From Microplitis mediator (taxonomy: Eukaryota > Arthropoda > Insecta > Hymenoptera > Braconidae): DNA of 64,000 bases. The position numbers and the translations under genes are program-made. Each line of letters begins with the position of its first letter. The first letter of the stretch is position 1. Under the pieces are notes generated by a model that searched no databases, was not told the DNA's origin, and saw only the letters and a list, made by a program, of their open reading frames with translations. The stretch lies in NCBI RefSeq assembly GCF_029852145.1, contig NC_079978.1, positions 19,821,774-19,885,773 on the forward strand, given 5' to 3'. This document shows, piece by piece, positions 35,052 through 47,575 of the stretch.

Positions 35052-38000
35052 TTAGTCATTTACAAGATGAAGTACAGTATCTTTGTCAATTCCATAGTTC
35101 TTCAAAGAAACGTCCATACGATCGAGTCTTCTCGAAGTGAAACTAAAAGGTATTATTCAATATACATATATATTTTTTTATACTGATGTGTAACAATAAA
35201 TAATAATGATACTCTATCTAACCCAATGATAATAATTTTATAACTTGAAATATGTTTTCGTTTTCGTAACATCGCTGTGTCCAACAAATGGTAAAGATAT
35301 TCAACTGTATTATCAGCAGAAACATACGCAAGATAAACTATTCTGCCATTCATGGATCTGATTTTTAGTCTTAATTCTCCTGCATCTTCAGTTGGTTTAT
35401 TTATTTCCTGAATTAATGGCATCTAAAAAATAATTATTATTCAGATGTACCGGCATCCTTAAGTAATCGTATGAAATCTGATTGATTCTTATAGTAATTT
35501 ATGAGAATCAATAAGTTATCTACGAAGTGTCATTTTAAAAAATAAACTTTTTTTATAAAATTTCGGGATTACCCCATTTTAAAAAAAAATTATAAATAGT
35601 TTTATTTCTCACTTCATAGTCAGGTTTTGTCATCGTTGCCGATCTTGATGTTCGAAGTTTACTATATTTGCTTCCGTTCAAGTATTTACAACTTTTCGAA
35701 TAATTAAGATCACTATTAGCAGAAAATGGAATTGGGTTTTGTGTAACATTAAAACTTTCTTTCGAAAAACTAACGGATCTCGATTTAATTCCAGATTTCT
35801 TATCGTCGCTAAATTATAAATATACATATAAATAAATAATTATACCCAGAAAAAATTAATAAGATGGTTTCTTATGGTTTTGGGAACCATTGCCATAATA
35901 TATGAGAACTATTCTTTTTCTGTTCTCATTTATTGAATTATTTTCATATGCCACTGACTATCCCGGGTCAAAGGATTAACAGAACTAGAGAAAATATTTT
36001 GAACCAACGGTGTGAAAAATAAGCAAAATACTATTTTACATGTATGATATTTTGTCCGGGATCCAATAGTAGAGGAGCCATTCTCATAATTTTGGGAAAA
36101 ATTCTTTTGTTATGAGAATGGTCTCCATATTCACAGGAATATTTCCCACAATGTATAGGAAATATTCCGATATGCATATAGGAATCATTTCTAAATTAAA
36201 AGATGATGTATTCGCAATGACATTAGGAGTAGACAGAGAAAAAGGGTGGCTCGAATTCCGAATCGAATATTCGAACTATTCGAATATTTTTTAAATATGG
36301 AAAAATTATTAAATTAAGAATTAAAATATATTTTTTCCTTTAAATTTGAATAATCGCAATAATAAATTTGACTCTGAATAATTTTGTCTTTTATCTATAA
36401 ACTAATTTTATAGCGATTTTTTAGACAAAATTCTGACAGAACTAGCCAAATTATTTTATTTCAAATAAATTTCAAGTTTCAATAGGCCTTTAGAATTTTC
36501 GGTTTTTAATTTTTATCACATACATGAAAAAATTTTCTTCAGTTTAAAATTTTGGCACTAAAAATTCGTTAACGACTAATAAATGGTACATTCACAACGC
36601 TTTTGCTGTATTCAAATTTTGTTTATGGCTATTTATATTTTAGGAAATCGATTATAGTTTTATTGTTATATTAAATTTTGCGTTTAGAAATTATGAGTAT
36701 ACAAAAAAGTAATAATTTATTATTTTATAGATATTTCATCAGTTCAAATCATTAAAATAGTTTGAATTATTCACATAGTTTAAATTATTCGAATAGTTCG
36801 AATCATTCGAATGGTTCGAATGTTTGATTTGAATTATTCGATTCGATTCGCTATCAAATAATTCGTTAATTCGAATATTCTCACACCCCTACTCGAAACC
36901 TAACAATTTTTATCATTCTGTCGACCAAATTTGAAACCAGGAAGTGAAACATCCAAAAACTTATTATGCTCTTATAAAAAATTATTATGCCGCATCACAA
37001 TTATTAAAATGTATGAAAGTAATTGTCGTGCGTAGTATACCCTCGCAGACCTGATTTACCGTTAATTTACGGTAATTTTACCGTAAATCTACCGTAAAAT
37101 TCGAGTAGATTTACTATAAATTACGGTAAACCCACCGTAAATTACGGTAAATCCACCGTGATTTACGGTAAATCGGTACTTTACGGTGGATTACCGTAAA
37201 TTACGGCGGGTATACCCTACATTTACCGTCGAATACGATAAATCTACCGTAAAAAATTCGGGCGGGTTACTGAATTACCGTAATTTACGGTGGATTACTG
37301 TATTTCCGTATTTTACGGTAAATCCACCATAAATTACGGTAAAACCGCCGTAAATTACGGTAAATCCACCGTGATTTACGGTAAATCGGTACTTTACGGT
37401 GGATTACCGTAAATTACGGCGGGTATACCCTAAATTTACTGTCGAATACGATAAATCTACCGTAAAAAATTCGGGCGGGTTACCGAATTACCGTAATTTA
37501 CGGTGGATTACTGTATTTCCGTATTTTACGGTAAATCCACCATAAATTACGGTAAATCCACCGTGATTTACGGTAAATCCACCGTAATTTACGGTAACCC
37601 CACCGTAATTTACGGTAAATCGGTATTTTACGGTGGATTACCGTAATTTACGGTGGGTTTACCGTAATTTACCGTAATTTGGGTCCGTTATGGTAATTTT
37701 TTGGATGCTTCACTATCGTTTCAAGTTTAGTCGACAGCACATTCAAAATTTCTAGGTTTCGAACCAACATTTTTCTCCGTGTAAACAGAAAAAAATAAAT
37801 CACACGTGAAAGTAAATTCCTGACTAAAACCTTCGATTAAATCTGATTGAAACTCAATAAGATTTCTATCAGATTTAATCAAAAACAAACATTTAATCAG
37901 AATTTCTCGGAATGTTCAAATTAATTGATTGAATTTCAATCAGATTTAATCAGGGATTTTCGAGTAAACGCGTTCCACTTATCAGTGGTACTTGAATGTG

Positions 38001-41000
38001 TCTTTATAAATTTGTTTTCGTTTTTTAAATGCATAAAATCATGACTTACAGATTTACGTCTGTAGATTATGGTCATGAAGATATAGATAATGAAAAATAT
38101 GACATGCATTAATTACCGAGCTGATAACTCCACGAATGATCGATCTGGTAAATCAAATCTATGACTTCTAGATGTATGTGCTGATGCTTTTTTCGAAATA
38201 GCATGTGAATAATTAGATGTCTTTGGTCTCATTGGAGATGTATTCGATGTATTCTTTGGAATAAAATTTAATTTAATAAAGTAATTTATTCACATAATTT
38301 AAAAAAATGTTACACAATAGTTTCATATCTTACTTTTGATTGATTTCCATTTATTAATGTTATATCTGTATTTGAATTAGATAAAATATTTTTTTCAGAA
38401 TAATTACTGTTGTGGGTTTGGAAATCAAATAAATTTGGAGTCGCTAATCTATATTTTAAAATTTTTATTTTATATTTCTCTGAGTTCAAAAATAGTCGTC
38501 TTATTTTACAAATTTATGTTCATTTTAATGGAATAATTTTACGCAAATCATTAAATAAACCTGAAATGCACAACAAATATATGATACTTTACCTAGTTCG
38601 TGAAGAAATTTTAGAGGTCGGCCTAATCGATGAATTGTACGGCTGCTTTACATCCGATGACTTTGCTGATATCGAGTATTTTTCTTTCGCTAACGAGTTG
38701 GAATAAATTTTACTGCTTGATGTTGATATGTTACCTAACTGATAACCATATCCTGGATAATTTCCTCCATAACCGGAAAAATGTTTTGTTCTGTAATCTT
38801 CGACCTTGTATTTGAAAAAGAATAAAAAATTGTTGACTTGTAAACTTTTAAAGGTTACTGTGATTTTATTTTCTACGAAACCTTGAACGGAACACCATTT
38901 GGATAATCATGTTGCAGTTCTGACGGAAAATAGCCGTCTGATATGTCTTTAAGAAATGATCGAGTGGCAGGATCATTGTAAACGCGAAGTCGACCCTTTT
39001 GTAAAATCATACCGTTTTTGTAAAACTTTAGTGTCAAGCAAGGAAGAGGCTATAACAGAATTATAAAATAGAGGTTCTATCTATAGGAAACTATTTGATA
39101 GATTAATAAAGGGTTATATATAGAGTGCATGCTCAAAAGACTGTTTAAGACTATAAGTTTGAAGTCCTCCCAGAAAGTAAGTCGCCGTCGGGAATTGTAG
39201 GAAATTTTCGGTTCGTAATGTTAATGTGTTGTACACGGAAAGAAATTTTGTTTAAAAATTACCGTTAAATTCACTGTAATCGTGGGACGAATGGCACGAC
39301 CTAATCATTTGTCGGTAAGTGAGATAATTTTTAACTTTTTTTCAACAAATTTTACCGTAGTCTACTGTAAATTTTATTCGGTTTTCGGTAAATTTTATGA
39401 AGTCTAACCTCAAATTAAATAAATTTTTTCGTAATTTTTAATTTGAAAATGATAATAAATAAAAGCGCCGCATTATGTCCCACGATTACAGTGCATTTAA
39501 CGGTAATTTTGAACGAAAATTTCTTTCCGTGTAACGGCATGAGATTAGACTTGTTTTCCAATAGTGGAAGTAAAACCGACGGCGCTTTACTATCTTGGAG
39601 GACTTTAAACTATGAGTCGGTAAATTAATGTCAATACACTATCAGATAACCATTTTGCCCGCAACTCGAGATAAATCTGCTGCCAAAACTTAATAAAGTT
39701 CATGGCAACTTTCTGAAGTCATTGATGACATTCCCTTTCCATGTCTATAAAAATAATCATGTAAAGTCCTTCCAGAAAGTAAGTCGGCCTAGTGGATCCA
39801 AATTACGGTAACTTACGGTAATTACTGGAATCTACCATAATTTACACACAGAAAAAAAAGTTATCTTGAGTCAAGAAAATATTTTTGAAGACAAACGTTT
39901 TCGGGAACCAAGTCAAGATTTTCTTGAACCCAGAGAATTTGTCTTGGTTAAAAAAAATTCATCTTGGTCGGAGAAGATTTCTACTTTATCTGAGAAAATT
40001 TAGGTCTCCAAAAAAATTTTCTTGAATCAAGAATATTTACTTACAGTCGAGAATTTTTCTTTCTGTGCAGTAAAATGTCGCAATTGACCGTAATTGTGGT
40101 AAATTACCGTATTTTTGTCATAAATTGCGGTAATTCTGCCGGATGCCGTAAATTACGTTAAATTCCGGTAATTACCGTAATTCAGATCCGTTAGGGCGCG
40201 GTCAGTTTTTACCCCCACTATTAAAAAACAAGTCTAATTTCACGTCGTTACTACACATTAACATTACAAACCGAAAATTTCCCACAATTTCCGATGGCGA
40301 CTTACTTTCTGGGAAAACTGTACAGACTCACACGCTTGTAAAGTGGGGGAAGTGTGGGTTCGGCGGTCGACTGCTGAGCAAAAGTGGGGGTACAGAGTTC
40401 TTAGAATTGAATTCCCCTACATCCCGTAAGCGGGTTTATGACGCGACTATACTATAGTTAAAAATGGTACCTTAAATGAAGCGCCCCCTGTATTACGGCA
40501 TACAAACATTTCACCTTTACCAACTGATAAGTTTAATTCTTCGATATTTAGAATGACTTTATCCAGATAGTCGTTTAAAAAATTACTAAAATAAGGAAAA
40601 AAAGAAATTATTTTGTCTTTGTTTTTTATTTTAAATTATTTGGATAATTTTGTAGCAATTTACGAAGTTAATTGGTCTGAATTTTTTGATGCACAATTTT
40701 TTCCACCAACCCAAATTAGTCCGTAATCTGAAAGAAATTTCTGAAAAAAATAAAATAAACGATAAATATACAGAAACAAGGCGCCTATTTTAGTTATTTG
40801 CAATTATTTTTCTTCATGAATATGCTGATTTACATAAATGATTTCGAAAATTAGTTTAGAAAAAGTCAAAAAGAAGTTCCCTAGTGGATCGAAATTACGG
40901 TAATTTACCGTAAAATACGATGTTTCTACGGCAAATTTGCCGTATTCTATGGTACTTTACGACAACGCACAGTCATCCCTAGTAGATCCGAATTACGGCA

Positions 41001-42416
41001 ATTACCGTAATTTACCGAAATTTACGACACCCAGCAGAACTACCGTAAGTTGCCGTAAAAATACGATAGTTTTCCACAATTTGCGGTAAATTACGACATT
41101 TTCTCGCGCTTTGCGGTAGTACGCCGTAAATTACGGAAAATGTGGCGAAATACCGCAATTCGCTGCAAAATGCGTTACCGTATTTTTACCGCAGCTTACG
41201 GTAATTCTGCTGGACGCCGTAAATTGCGGTAAATTACGGTAATTGCCGTAATCCGGGTCTGCTAGGAATGACTTGAGTTACCAAAAAATACGGCACATTT
41301 GCCGTAACAAACCGTAGTTTGCGGTAAATTACGGGGATTTATCGTAATTCGAGTCCGCCAGGGTCTATATTATATGAGTATGAAGTCATTCAAAAATTGA
41401 ATAATCCCTAGCAGATCCGAATAACGGTAAATTACCGTAATTTACGCTATCCAGCAGAATCATCGTAATTTACGGTAAACTACAGCAAAATACGGTATTT
41501 TACCGTAATTTACGCTATCCTACCGTATTTGCGGTTTTTTACCGTAATTTGTGGGATTTTGCCGTAATTTACGATAAATTGCGGTAGATTACCGTATTTT
41601 ACCGTAAGTTACCGTATTTTACCGTAAGTTACCGTAATTCTGTCGGATACCGTAAATTATGGCAAATTGCGGTAAATTACGGTAATTGCCGTAATTCGGA
41701 TCTACTAGGGATATTATTAATATTTTAGAACCTCTATTTCATGAATTTTGTTTTCTAACTCTAGACATCTTTTGTAAATGTAGTCAGATCTCTCCATCTG
41801 TGATTTTCTATGCTTAGACTCTTTTTTTAAAATACGTTCTTGATTTTTTTCTTTCATTTCCCATTCTGTCAACTACAATAATGATAAAACAAATTTTTTA
41901 TTCGTAAAATCAATCAGCAATCTTTTCCATACATATTAATAATATTAATTGCCCAACAGACTTTTTTTTTCAAACGATTAAATTCTTGATCTTTCGACTT
42001 TAATCTGTCTTCGGTTTTTTTTAATATTATTTTCATTCTCTGTAATTGATCACCCGCCAAATATAATTGCTTGGATAACATTCCAATAAGATCGCTCTCT
42101 GCAATGTTAAATATTAATTTATATAACTTCAACTTGTATTATAATTCTTACAATATGTAATTAGATGATACAAGATCGTATCATATGTCAATTAAATAAC
42201 TTATTTCATATAAAAACTTTGATGGATAGATTAAAAATATGAATAAAATAAGCTACGTATAAATTAATTATATACACATCAATTTTGTTGCGTTGTTTTT
42301 AAATAATTATTCATTTGTGGTTTAAAAAAAAGTATAATAAGTATAGCTTTACCTTTTTCAACCTTGAAACTTTGTGGTTTTGAAAAATCCTGATTTTTTT
42401 TATTATCGATATCCAT
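35052..42416 (-). CDS. UBXN11: UBX domain-containing protein 11 (socius)-like, complete, 12 coding exons
   Basis: Assembled from twelve phase-consistent exons, 550 aa: 42416-42353, 42098-41962, 41872-41732, 40740-40664, 40585-40471, 39049-38882, 38804-38593, 38448-38334, 38253-38117, 35808-35613, 35422-35223, 35142-35052. Residues about 22-114 are coiled coil (LKKTEDRLKSKDQEFNRLKK). Then FLSDYGLIWVGG, a signature of this family. The SEP domain covers about 140-240 (VILNIEELNLSVGKGE, then FYKNGMILQKGRLRVYNDP and DGYFPSELQHDYPNGVPFK). A Ser/Asn/Tyr-rich linker follows (240-454). The UBX-type ubiquitin-like fold is the last 95 residues (GELRLKIRSMNGRIVYLAY, then TSRRLDRMDVSLKNYGIDKD). The human relative is linked to Rnd GTPase and cytoskeleton regulation; SEP-UBX proteins often bind p97. 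Introns carry many fold-back elements. Several donors are weak (GTCTGT, GTTCTA, GTTTCG). Confidence 0.93.
36236..36895. mobile_element. Palindromic TTCGAAT-rich element in a UBXN11-like intron
   Basis: Left end GGGTGGCTCGAATTCCGAAT, right end ATTCGAATATTCTCACACCCC. Inner words TTCGAATAGTTCGAAT at the right edge pair with TATTCGAACTATTCGAA at the left. Related to a shorter piece near 11020-11115. Confidence 0.6.
37040..37692. mobile_element. ATTACGG fold-back element, 'GCAGACC' subfamily, copy 2
   Basis: Starts CCCTCGCAGACCTGATTTAC and ends TTTACCGTAATTTGGGTCCG. The internal array of ACGGTAAATCCACCGT words shows a period of about 250 bp (the block 37100-37290 recurs at 37350-37540). Same family as 20905-21490. 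Confidence 0.85.
39232..39533. mobile_element. Fold-back element with TACACGGAAAGAAATTTT ends
   Basis: About 300 bp. TACACGGAAAGAAATTTTGT at the left is inverted as AAAATTTCTTTCCGTGTA at the right. Inner arms ATTCACTGTAATCGTGGGA / TCCCACGATTACAGTG also pair. Confidence 0.8.
39787..40196. mobile_element. ATTACGG fold-back element interrupted by a CACAGAAAA element
   Basis: Ends CCTAGTGGATCCAAATTACG and TTCAGATCCGTTAGGG. At 39845-40069 an element with CACAGAAAAAAAAG and CTTTCTGTG ends and TCAAGAAAATTTTCTTGA-type words is inserted into it. Confidence 0.75.
40880..41363. mobile_element. Two nested ATTACGG fold-back elements
   Basis: The outer element starts CCCTAGTGGATCGAAATTAC and ends TTCGAGTCCGCCAGGG. 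The inner one (40978-41266) starts CCTAGTAGATCCGAATTACG and ends CCGGGTCTGCTAGG. The interiors are TTACGGTAA words. Confidence 0.75.
41406..41710. mobile_element. ATTACGG fold-back element next to a UBXN11-like exon
   Basis: Starts CCCTAGCAGATCCGAATAAC and ends GTAATTCGGATCTACTAGGG. Inserted only 22 bp downstream (in the gene's sense) of the exon 41872-41732, close to its weak donor GTTCTA. Confidence 0.8.
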
Positions 42417-42490
42417 AACTGTCTGTAAATATTATAACATACGTTTATAACAAATAATAAATTACGCAGTTTTGGAATTATGTATACACT

Positions 42491-43464
42491 AGGGTGATCC
42501 AAAAAATAACAAATTTTCTTTTTTTCTCGGAAACAGGTTCAAAAGTTTCATTTAGATAAGGAAAGACGCCTGTGAAAATTATAGCTCTTAATAATAACAT
42601 GGAAACAGTTTTTTTTACGTCTTCTGATTTTTATAAGTAGCTAACGATGGGTCATAGGAATAATTGGCAGGCGTATTTTTGTAGATAATTGAATGCTCTA
42701 CAAAAAAAGTTTCTTATCATTTTTTGATAAATTTGTTTGTTCAAAAGTTATTTGAGGTTGAAGTCGAATTCATATTAAATTTTGAGATTTTTTTACTTTT
42801 CCGGCGGAACTATCAGACCTATTACAAAATATCACGGGACCTTTTTTGTAGACAATTTTATTCCCTAGAAGTTATTTTCAATAAAGTTTTTTCGAATTCC
42901 GCATTGCTTTCTAGTTATTTTTATTTTAATCTCAAGCTCTTAAAATCGATCAGAAGACTATTTTTTTTATGAGCATGTTATTAAAATTAAAATAACTAGA
43001 AAACAATGCGGAATTCGAAAAAACTTTATTCAAGATAACTTCTAGAGAATAAAATTGTCTACAAAAAAGATCCAATAATACTTTGTAATAGGTCTGATAG
43101 TTTCGCCGGAAAAGTAAGAAAATCTCAAAATTTAATATGAATTCGACTTCAACCTCAAATAACTTTTGAACAAATAGATTCCTTAAAAAATGATAAGAAT
43201 CTTTTTTTGTAGAGCATTCAATTCCCTACAAAAATATGCCTACCAATTATTCCTATGACGCATCGTTAGCTACTTATAAAAATCAGAAGATGTAAAAAAA
43301 ATTTTTTCCATGTTATTCTTATGGAAAATAGAAAAGTGTGATGAGGAACCTCTTAATGATAATATTAAGAACTCTTATTTTCACAGGCGTCTTTTTTTAT
43401 CTAAATGAAACTTTTGAACCTGTTTGCGAGAAAAAAAAAAAATTGTTATTTTTTGGATCACCCT
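42491..43464. mobile_element. Near-perfect 970-bp palindrome upstream of the UBXN11-like gene
   Basis: AGGGTGATCCAAAAAATAAC at the left is inverted as GTTATTTTTTGGATCACCCT at the right. Pairing extends through almost the whole of each arm (about 450 bp), with a small centre near 42965. Non-coding. A transcript through it would form a long hairpin. Confidence 0.85.
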
Positions 43465-44239
43465 AATATTTATATGTATGTATGTATTGTACTAATTATT
43501 ATACTGACCTGAGTTGGTAATAAATTTATCTTATATATGTCAATAAAATTAACATCAACATTTATAGTTTTATAACAATAATTTTTGGCAATATCAATTA
43601 TTAATTTATTGTCTTGAAATATTTCGGCTAGACTGTAATTTAATTTTGAGAATTTCGATCTAATGGATTACAATCAGAAATCGGAAAATTCTAATCATTT
43701 TTTTGCTTTAAAGATTTTTTTATCATTTATTTGAATTTCAATAAAATTTATTGAATTTGAATATTCATACTTGTCAAATATTTTTCTTGATGGTCCATAC
43801 AATATCCCATTGTACGTCATTGTAATTTTTTTATCACTTGAGATGTAATTTATAAATACACAACCACATCATAAACATATATTTTTTACAAATTTCATTA
43901 ATGTTTCATAACCCAAAATATACTTATATACATTTATACAAATCAATAACATCTGTCAAAGTTAATTGATAATTTTTTTTTTCATATGCTAACTTCATAT
44001 CATTTAAATTTTATCTCTTTCAATTATTGTGTATATACGCAAAGCTTATAAGGAATAATCATTACACAGTAAAAAATCGGGGGTGAGTTCGGAATGATTA
44101 CGGATTTTATTCAAATCCGCATTCACTCCGATTCGGAGTTTTAATATTAAAGTAAACCCCTTCGGAGTGAATTTTACTCCAAGGAAATTACTCCAGATTT
44201 TCTCCACGTTCATTCCGATAATTTTTTACACTGTATATT
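43465..44239. other. AT-rich stretch with a short element with ACAGT...ACTGT ends
   Basis: No exon recognised. 44066-44236 runs from ACAGTAAAAAATCGG to the inverted CCGATAATTTTTTACACTGT, with ATTCACTCCGATTCGGAGT words inside. Related CGGAGTGAAT pieces occur at 4590-4625 and 54675-54960. Confidence 0.5.
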
Positions 44240-45074
44240 AGACTGAGCCAAAAAAATCGACTAGTTTTTTTTTTTTAACGATACTGTCAAAATATTATTT
44301 GGGATGACAAAAAAAAATTATTGTAAAAATTTGAGCCCTTAATAAATTATATTAAGAGGTGTATCATCGCAATTTTTGATTTTTTTTAATGCGCGGGTTT
44401 TTGTCTCATAACTCTCAAACAATCGAGATAAACAAAATAGACTTGAATACATTTCTTGTAGAAAATCGAATGCTCTACAAAAAAGGTCTGATTGAAATTT
44501 TTTGTCAGATGAACCGTTTCCTTATAATCATGCCTTGAACATTGGTATGATCTTACAATTTGATTGTTCAACTTTGAAATTTTGTAATTAATGAAAAAAT
44601 CAGTTTCCGAAAAAAACCCAATGAATATTCTGACAAAAAATTAAATGCTCTACAAAAAAAGTCTCTCAACAATTGCTAAATTCTCTCCTTTCATTGGCTT
44701 TTTTTCGGAAACTGATTTTTACATTAATTAAAAAATTTCAAAATTGAACAATCAAATTGTCAAATCATACCAATGTTCAAAGCATGATTATAAGGAAAAG
44801 GTTCATCTGACAAAAAATTTCAATCAGACCTTATTTGTAGAGCATTCGATTTTCTACAAGAAATGTATTCAAGTCTATTTTGTTTATCTCGATTGTTTGA
44901 GAGTTATGAGACAAAAACCCGCGCACTAAAAAAAATCGAAAATTGCGATGATACACCTCTTAATATAATCTATTAAGGGCTCAAATTTTCACAATAATTT
45001 TTTTTTGTCATCCCAAATAATATTTTGACAGTATTGTTAAAAAAAAAAAATAGTCGATTTTTTTGGCCCAGTCT
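44240..45074. mobile_element. Near-perfect 835-bp palindrome
   Basis: AGACTGAGCCAAAAAAATCG is inverted at the right end as CGATTTTTTTGGCCCAGTCT. Both arms contain the same 61-codon frame in opposite orientation (44571-44386 and 44744-44929), the expected shadow of a palindrome. Non-coding. Confidence 0.85.
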
Positions 45075-47033
45075 GTTGTATATAGTATTATAGATAAAAA
45101 TATATCCGAAATCATTGAATGAATAAATGTAAATAACTAGAACATATCGAAGTTTTGAAAAATTTTTGAGAAATAATTTGTAGCAAATGAAATGATCTAC
45201 AAAAAGGACCTATGACATTTTGATCTAAGTCTAATAGTTTCGCAAAAAAGTAAAAAAATATTGAAATTCTTCGTCTTTTCAACTTTAACTTGGAAAAACT
45301 TATGAACGGGTAGATTAACAAAAAAAAAATAAGAGACCTTTTTTGTAGAGCGTTCAATTTTCTACAAAACGTACATTAGTCTATTCGATCAATTAATCTG
45401 TTAACGAGTTAAAGAAACTCAAAGTTTAAAAAAAAATTTTCCTGTCTTATTTAAATGGAAAATCGAATTTTTCAATGAACTTGATCTGTAATCGAGATAG
45501 AATTTTTTTTCTTGCGCGAAAATTTTCCTTTTGAGGTCAACTATGATTTTTCCCACAAGCAATTGAATTAAAAAAAAAAATTTGCTCTGAAATGACTCAC
45601 CCTAATTTATAAATATATATATAGGTCGCCAACAAAGCACGTGACTAATTTAAATTATATAAATGAACGACATTCTGCCAAAAATGAAAATATCTCCAAA
45701 CTAATCATCGTGATAATAATAAACAGAATTTAACATCATGTCATAATATTTTAAATAATCGACTTAGAATAATTAAAATAAAAATTCTTAATAACAATAA
45801 ATTTTTTCAAATATCAACAGATTTGAAATAACAAAATTTGAAATACACCGCGTAAAAAATAAACCTGCGTAGAAATAACCTATCGATTGCTCCAAATGCA
45901 ATGACGTTTTGATCACGTGATAAAATACGTCACATAATGAACCTGAGGTCGAGGCTACATCGAATTTTACTCCTTACTCGTATGAGTTCGGCTCTTGTAT
46001 GTCGGTAATTTTATGTAAACTCGGGACAGTTTTGCAGTATCATTCATGCCTTATATATACATTTAGAGTTCAATTTATCATGTAAATATAACTATCGGAG
46101 TAAAAAAAATATATAATCGTTTTTCGTCATCTAAATTTAATATTATCGTTCCCAATGATACTTTTTTTGAATTTATATAAAGTAATTAAATGATAAAATG
46201 ACCTTAAACTTAAATTAAAATTTTTTATCACGTGTGTAAAAATGACAAGTATAAATAAAAGTTTTGTGTTCAAAAATCATTTATTTGTTATATCTTATGA
46301 CATAAACGGAGTCAAAGTAAGTGATAATTATGTTTACATTATTATTTACAACTGACATAAATAAAAAACAATTATGTTCACATTCGTTCTTTTTTTTGTC
46401 GTTCAAAATTATTTGCTTACATTTTTTTTAAATATTTTACTATCATTAATAAACGTGGAAGTATTCAATTCTATGTCATTATTATATTTTAGTAATAGAT
46501 ATGGAAAATGTCTTATCGCATTTCGTAAATATACACCATTAACTCACGTGTAAACTTTGTTTCATTATGTCGAGGATTTTTAGAAAGTTAATTCTTATAA
46601 GCGATGGTATTTTTAAATGACGTAATTGGCCCGGAACACGTGTTCTAAATATTATGCCGGTTTATTAAGAAATATTCATTAATTTTATTTGAAAAATTTT
46701 TATTTATCTCGAATATTCATATATATTTTGTTCATATTCTGAACTATTATATGTATTGCATATATATATTATGAATACGCAATAGTGTTACTGTAACAAA
46801 GTATAGCAATCGAGTTGTGAATTATATATGAAAAAATATACAAGTATTCTAATATTCTTGTATTGATTAACGAAAAATTTTCACTTACAATGCCAAGGTC
46901 TTGTATTGTTTGCTTATGTACCTTGATGATAGTTATTTGAATAACAAAATATTTTTTTTCAATTCAAATAATTTAAATAGTATTATGTTTTATCATAAAT
47001 TTATATACTTTGGACGAGTATACCCGTGTAAAA
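45075..47033. other. Repeat remnant and gene-free AT-rich DNA
   Basis: 45110-45600 resembles the repeat around 59040-59190 and 59700-59990 (shared words such as AAATGATCTACAAAAA and TTTTTTGTAGAGCGTTCAAT). From 45610 to 47033 nothing is recognised apart from AT-rich sequence. Confidence 0.45.
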
Positions 47034-47498
47034 AAAATTTTCGTTAATAATGAATTTAGATCTGAATTTCATGACGAAACTCAGAATGTGGCACACATAT
47101 GACTTTCATCATGAAATTACTCCAACTTTTCGTCTAGTAAATCAGAACCAATTATAAAATTAATTTATAACGTCTTTGAATTGGATTTGGGATGACGTCG
47201 ATAAAAAATTTACTGAATTTTTACTGAATTAAACTTTTTGTCAAATTCATCGATTCAGAAATTACCAATAAACTTCTTCTATCAAATACTTGATTCACGT
47301 AAATCAGTTTCGACTGTAAAATTAATTTAGTGAATGAACTTCGGATCACTTGGATTTAAATTTTACTGGGTCATAATTTTGACGTGATTAAAGTTCTTGA
47401 TACAAATTCATGATGAAAGTCATATTTGTGTCACGATCTGAGTTTCAAGATGAAATTTATATTCAAATTCATTATGAACAATAATTTTTTTACACGGA
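47034..47498. mobile_element. Fold-back element, CCGTGTAAAAAAAATT ends
   Basis: CCGTGTAAAAAAAATTTTCG and the inverted AATAATTTTTTTACACGG. Inner arms pair through AATGAATTTAGATCTGAATT and TTCATGATGAAAGTCATATT words. Confidence 0.75.
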
Positions 47499-47575
47499 TA
47501 AGACACTGGTGAGTTTTGGTTAACATTCAAAACTGTTACTCGCTTATTGACAAATTTTGAATTATTCAAAAATAT

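Larger units (their letters stand above)
39165..40318. mobile_element. Composite element with about 70-bp inverted ends
   Basis: CCCAGAAAGTAAGTCGCCGT near 39168 and further words (AAATTTTCGGTTCGTAATG) are inverted at 40249-40318. Between the arms lie an ACACGGAAAG element (39232-39533), an ATTACGG element (39787-40196) and a CACAGAAAA element (39845-40069). All are in the intron between the coding exons ending 40471 and starting 39049. Confidence 0.7.

Noticed and set aside
44386..44929. Two near-identical 61-codon frames in opposite orientation
   Set aside because: They are mirror images in the two arms of one long palindrome, not a duplicated gene.
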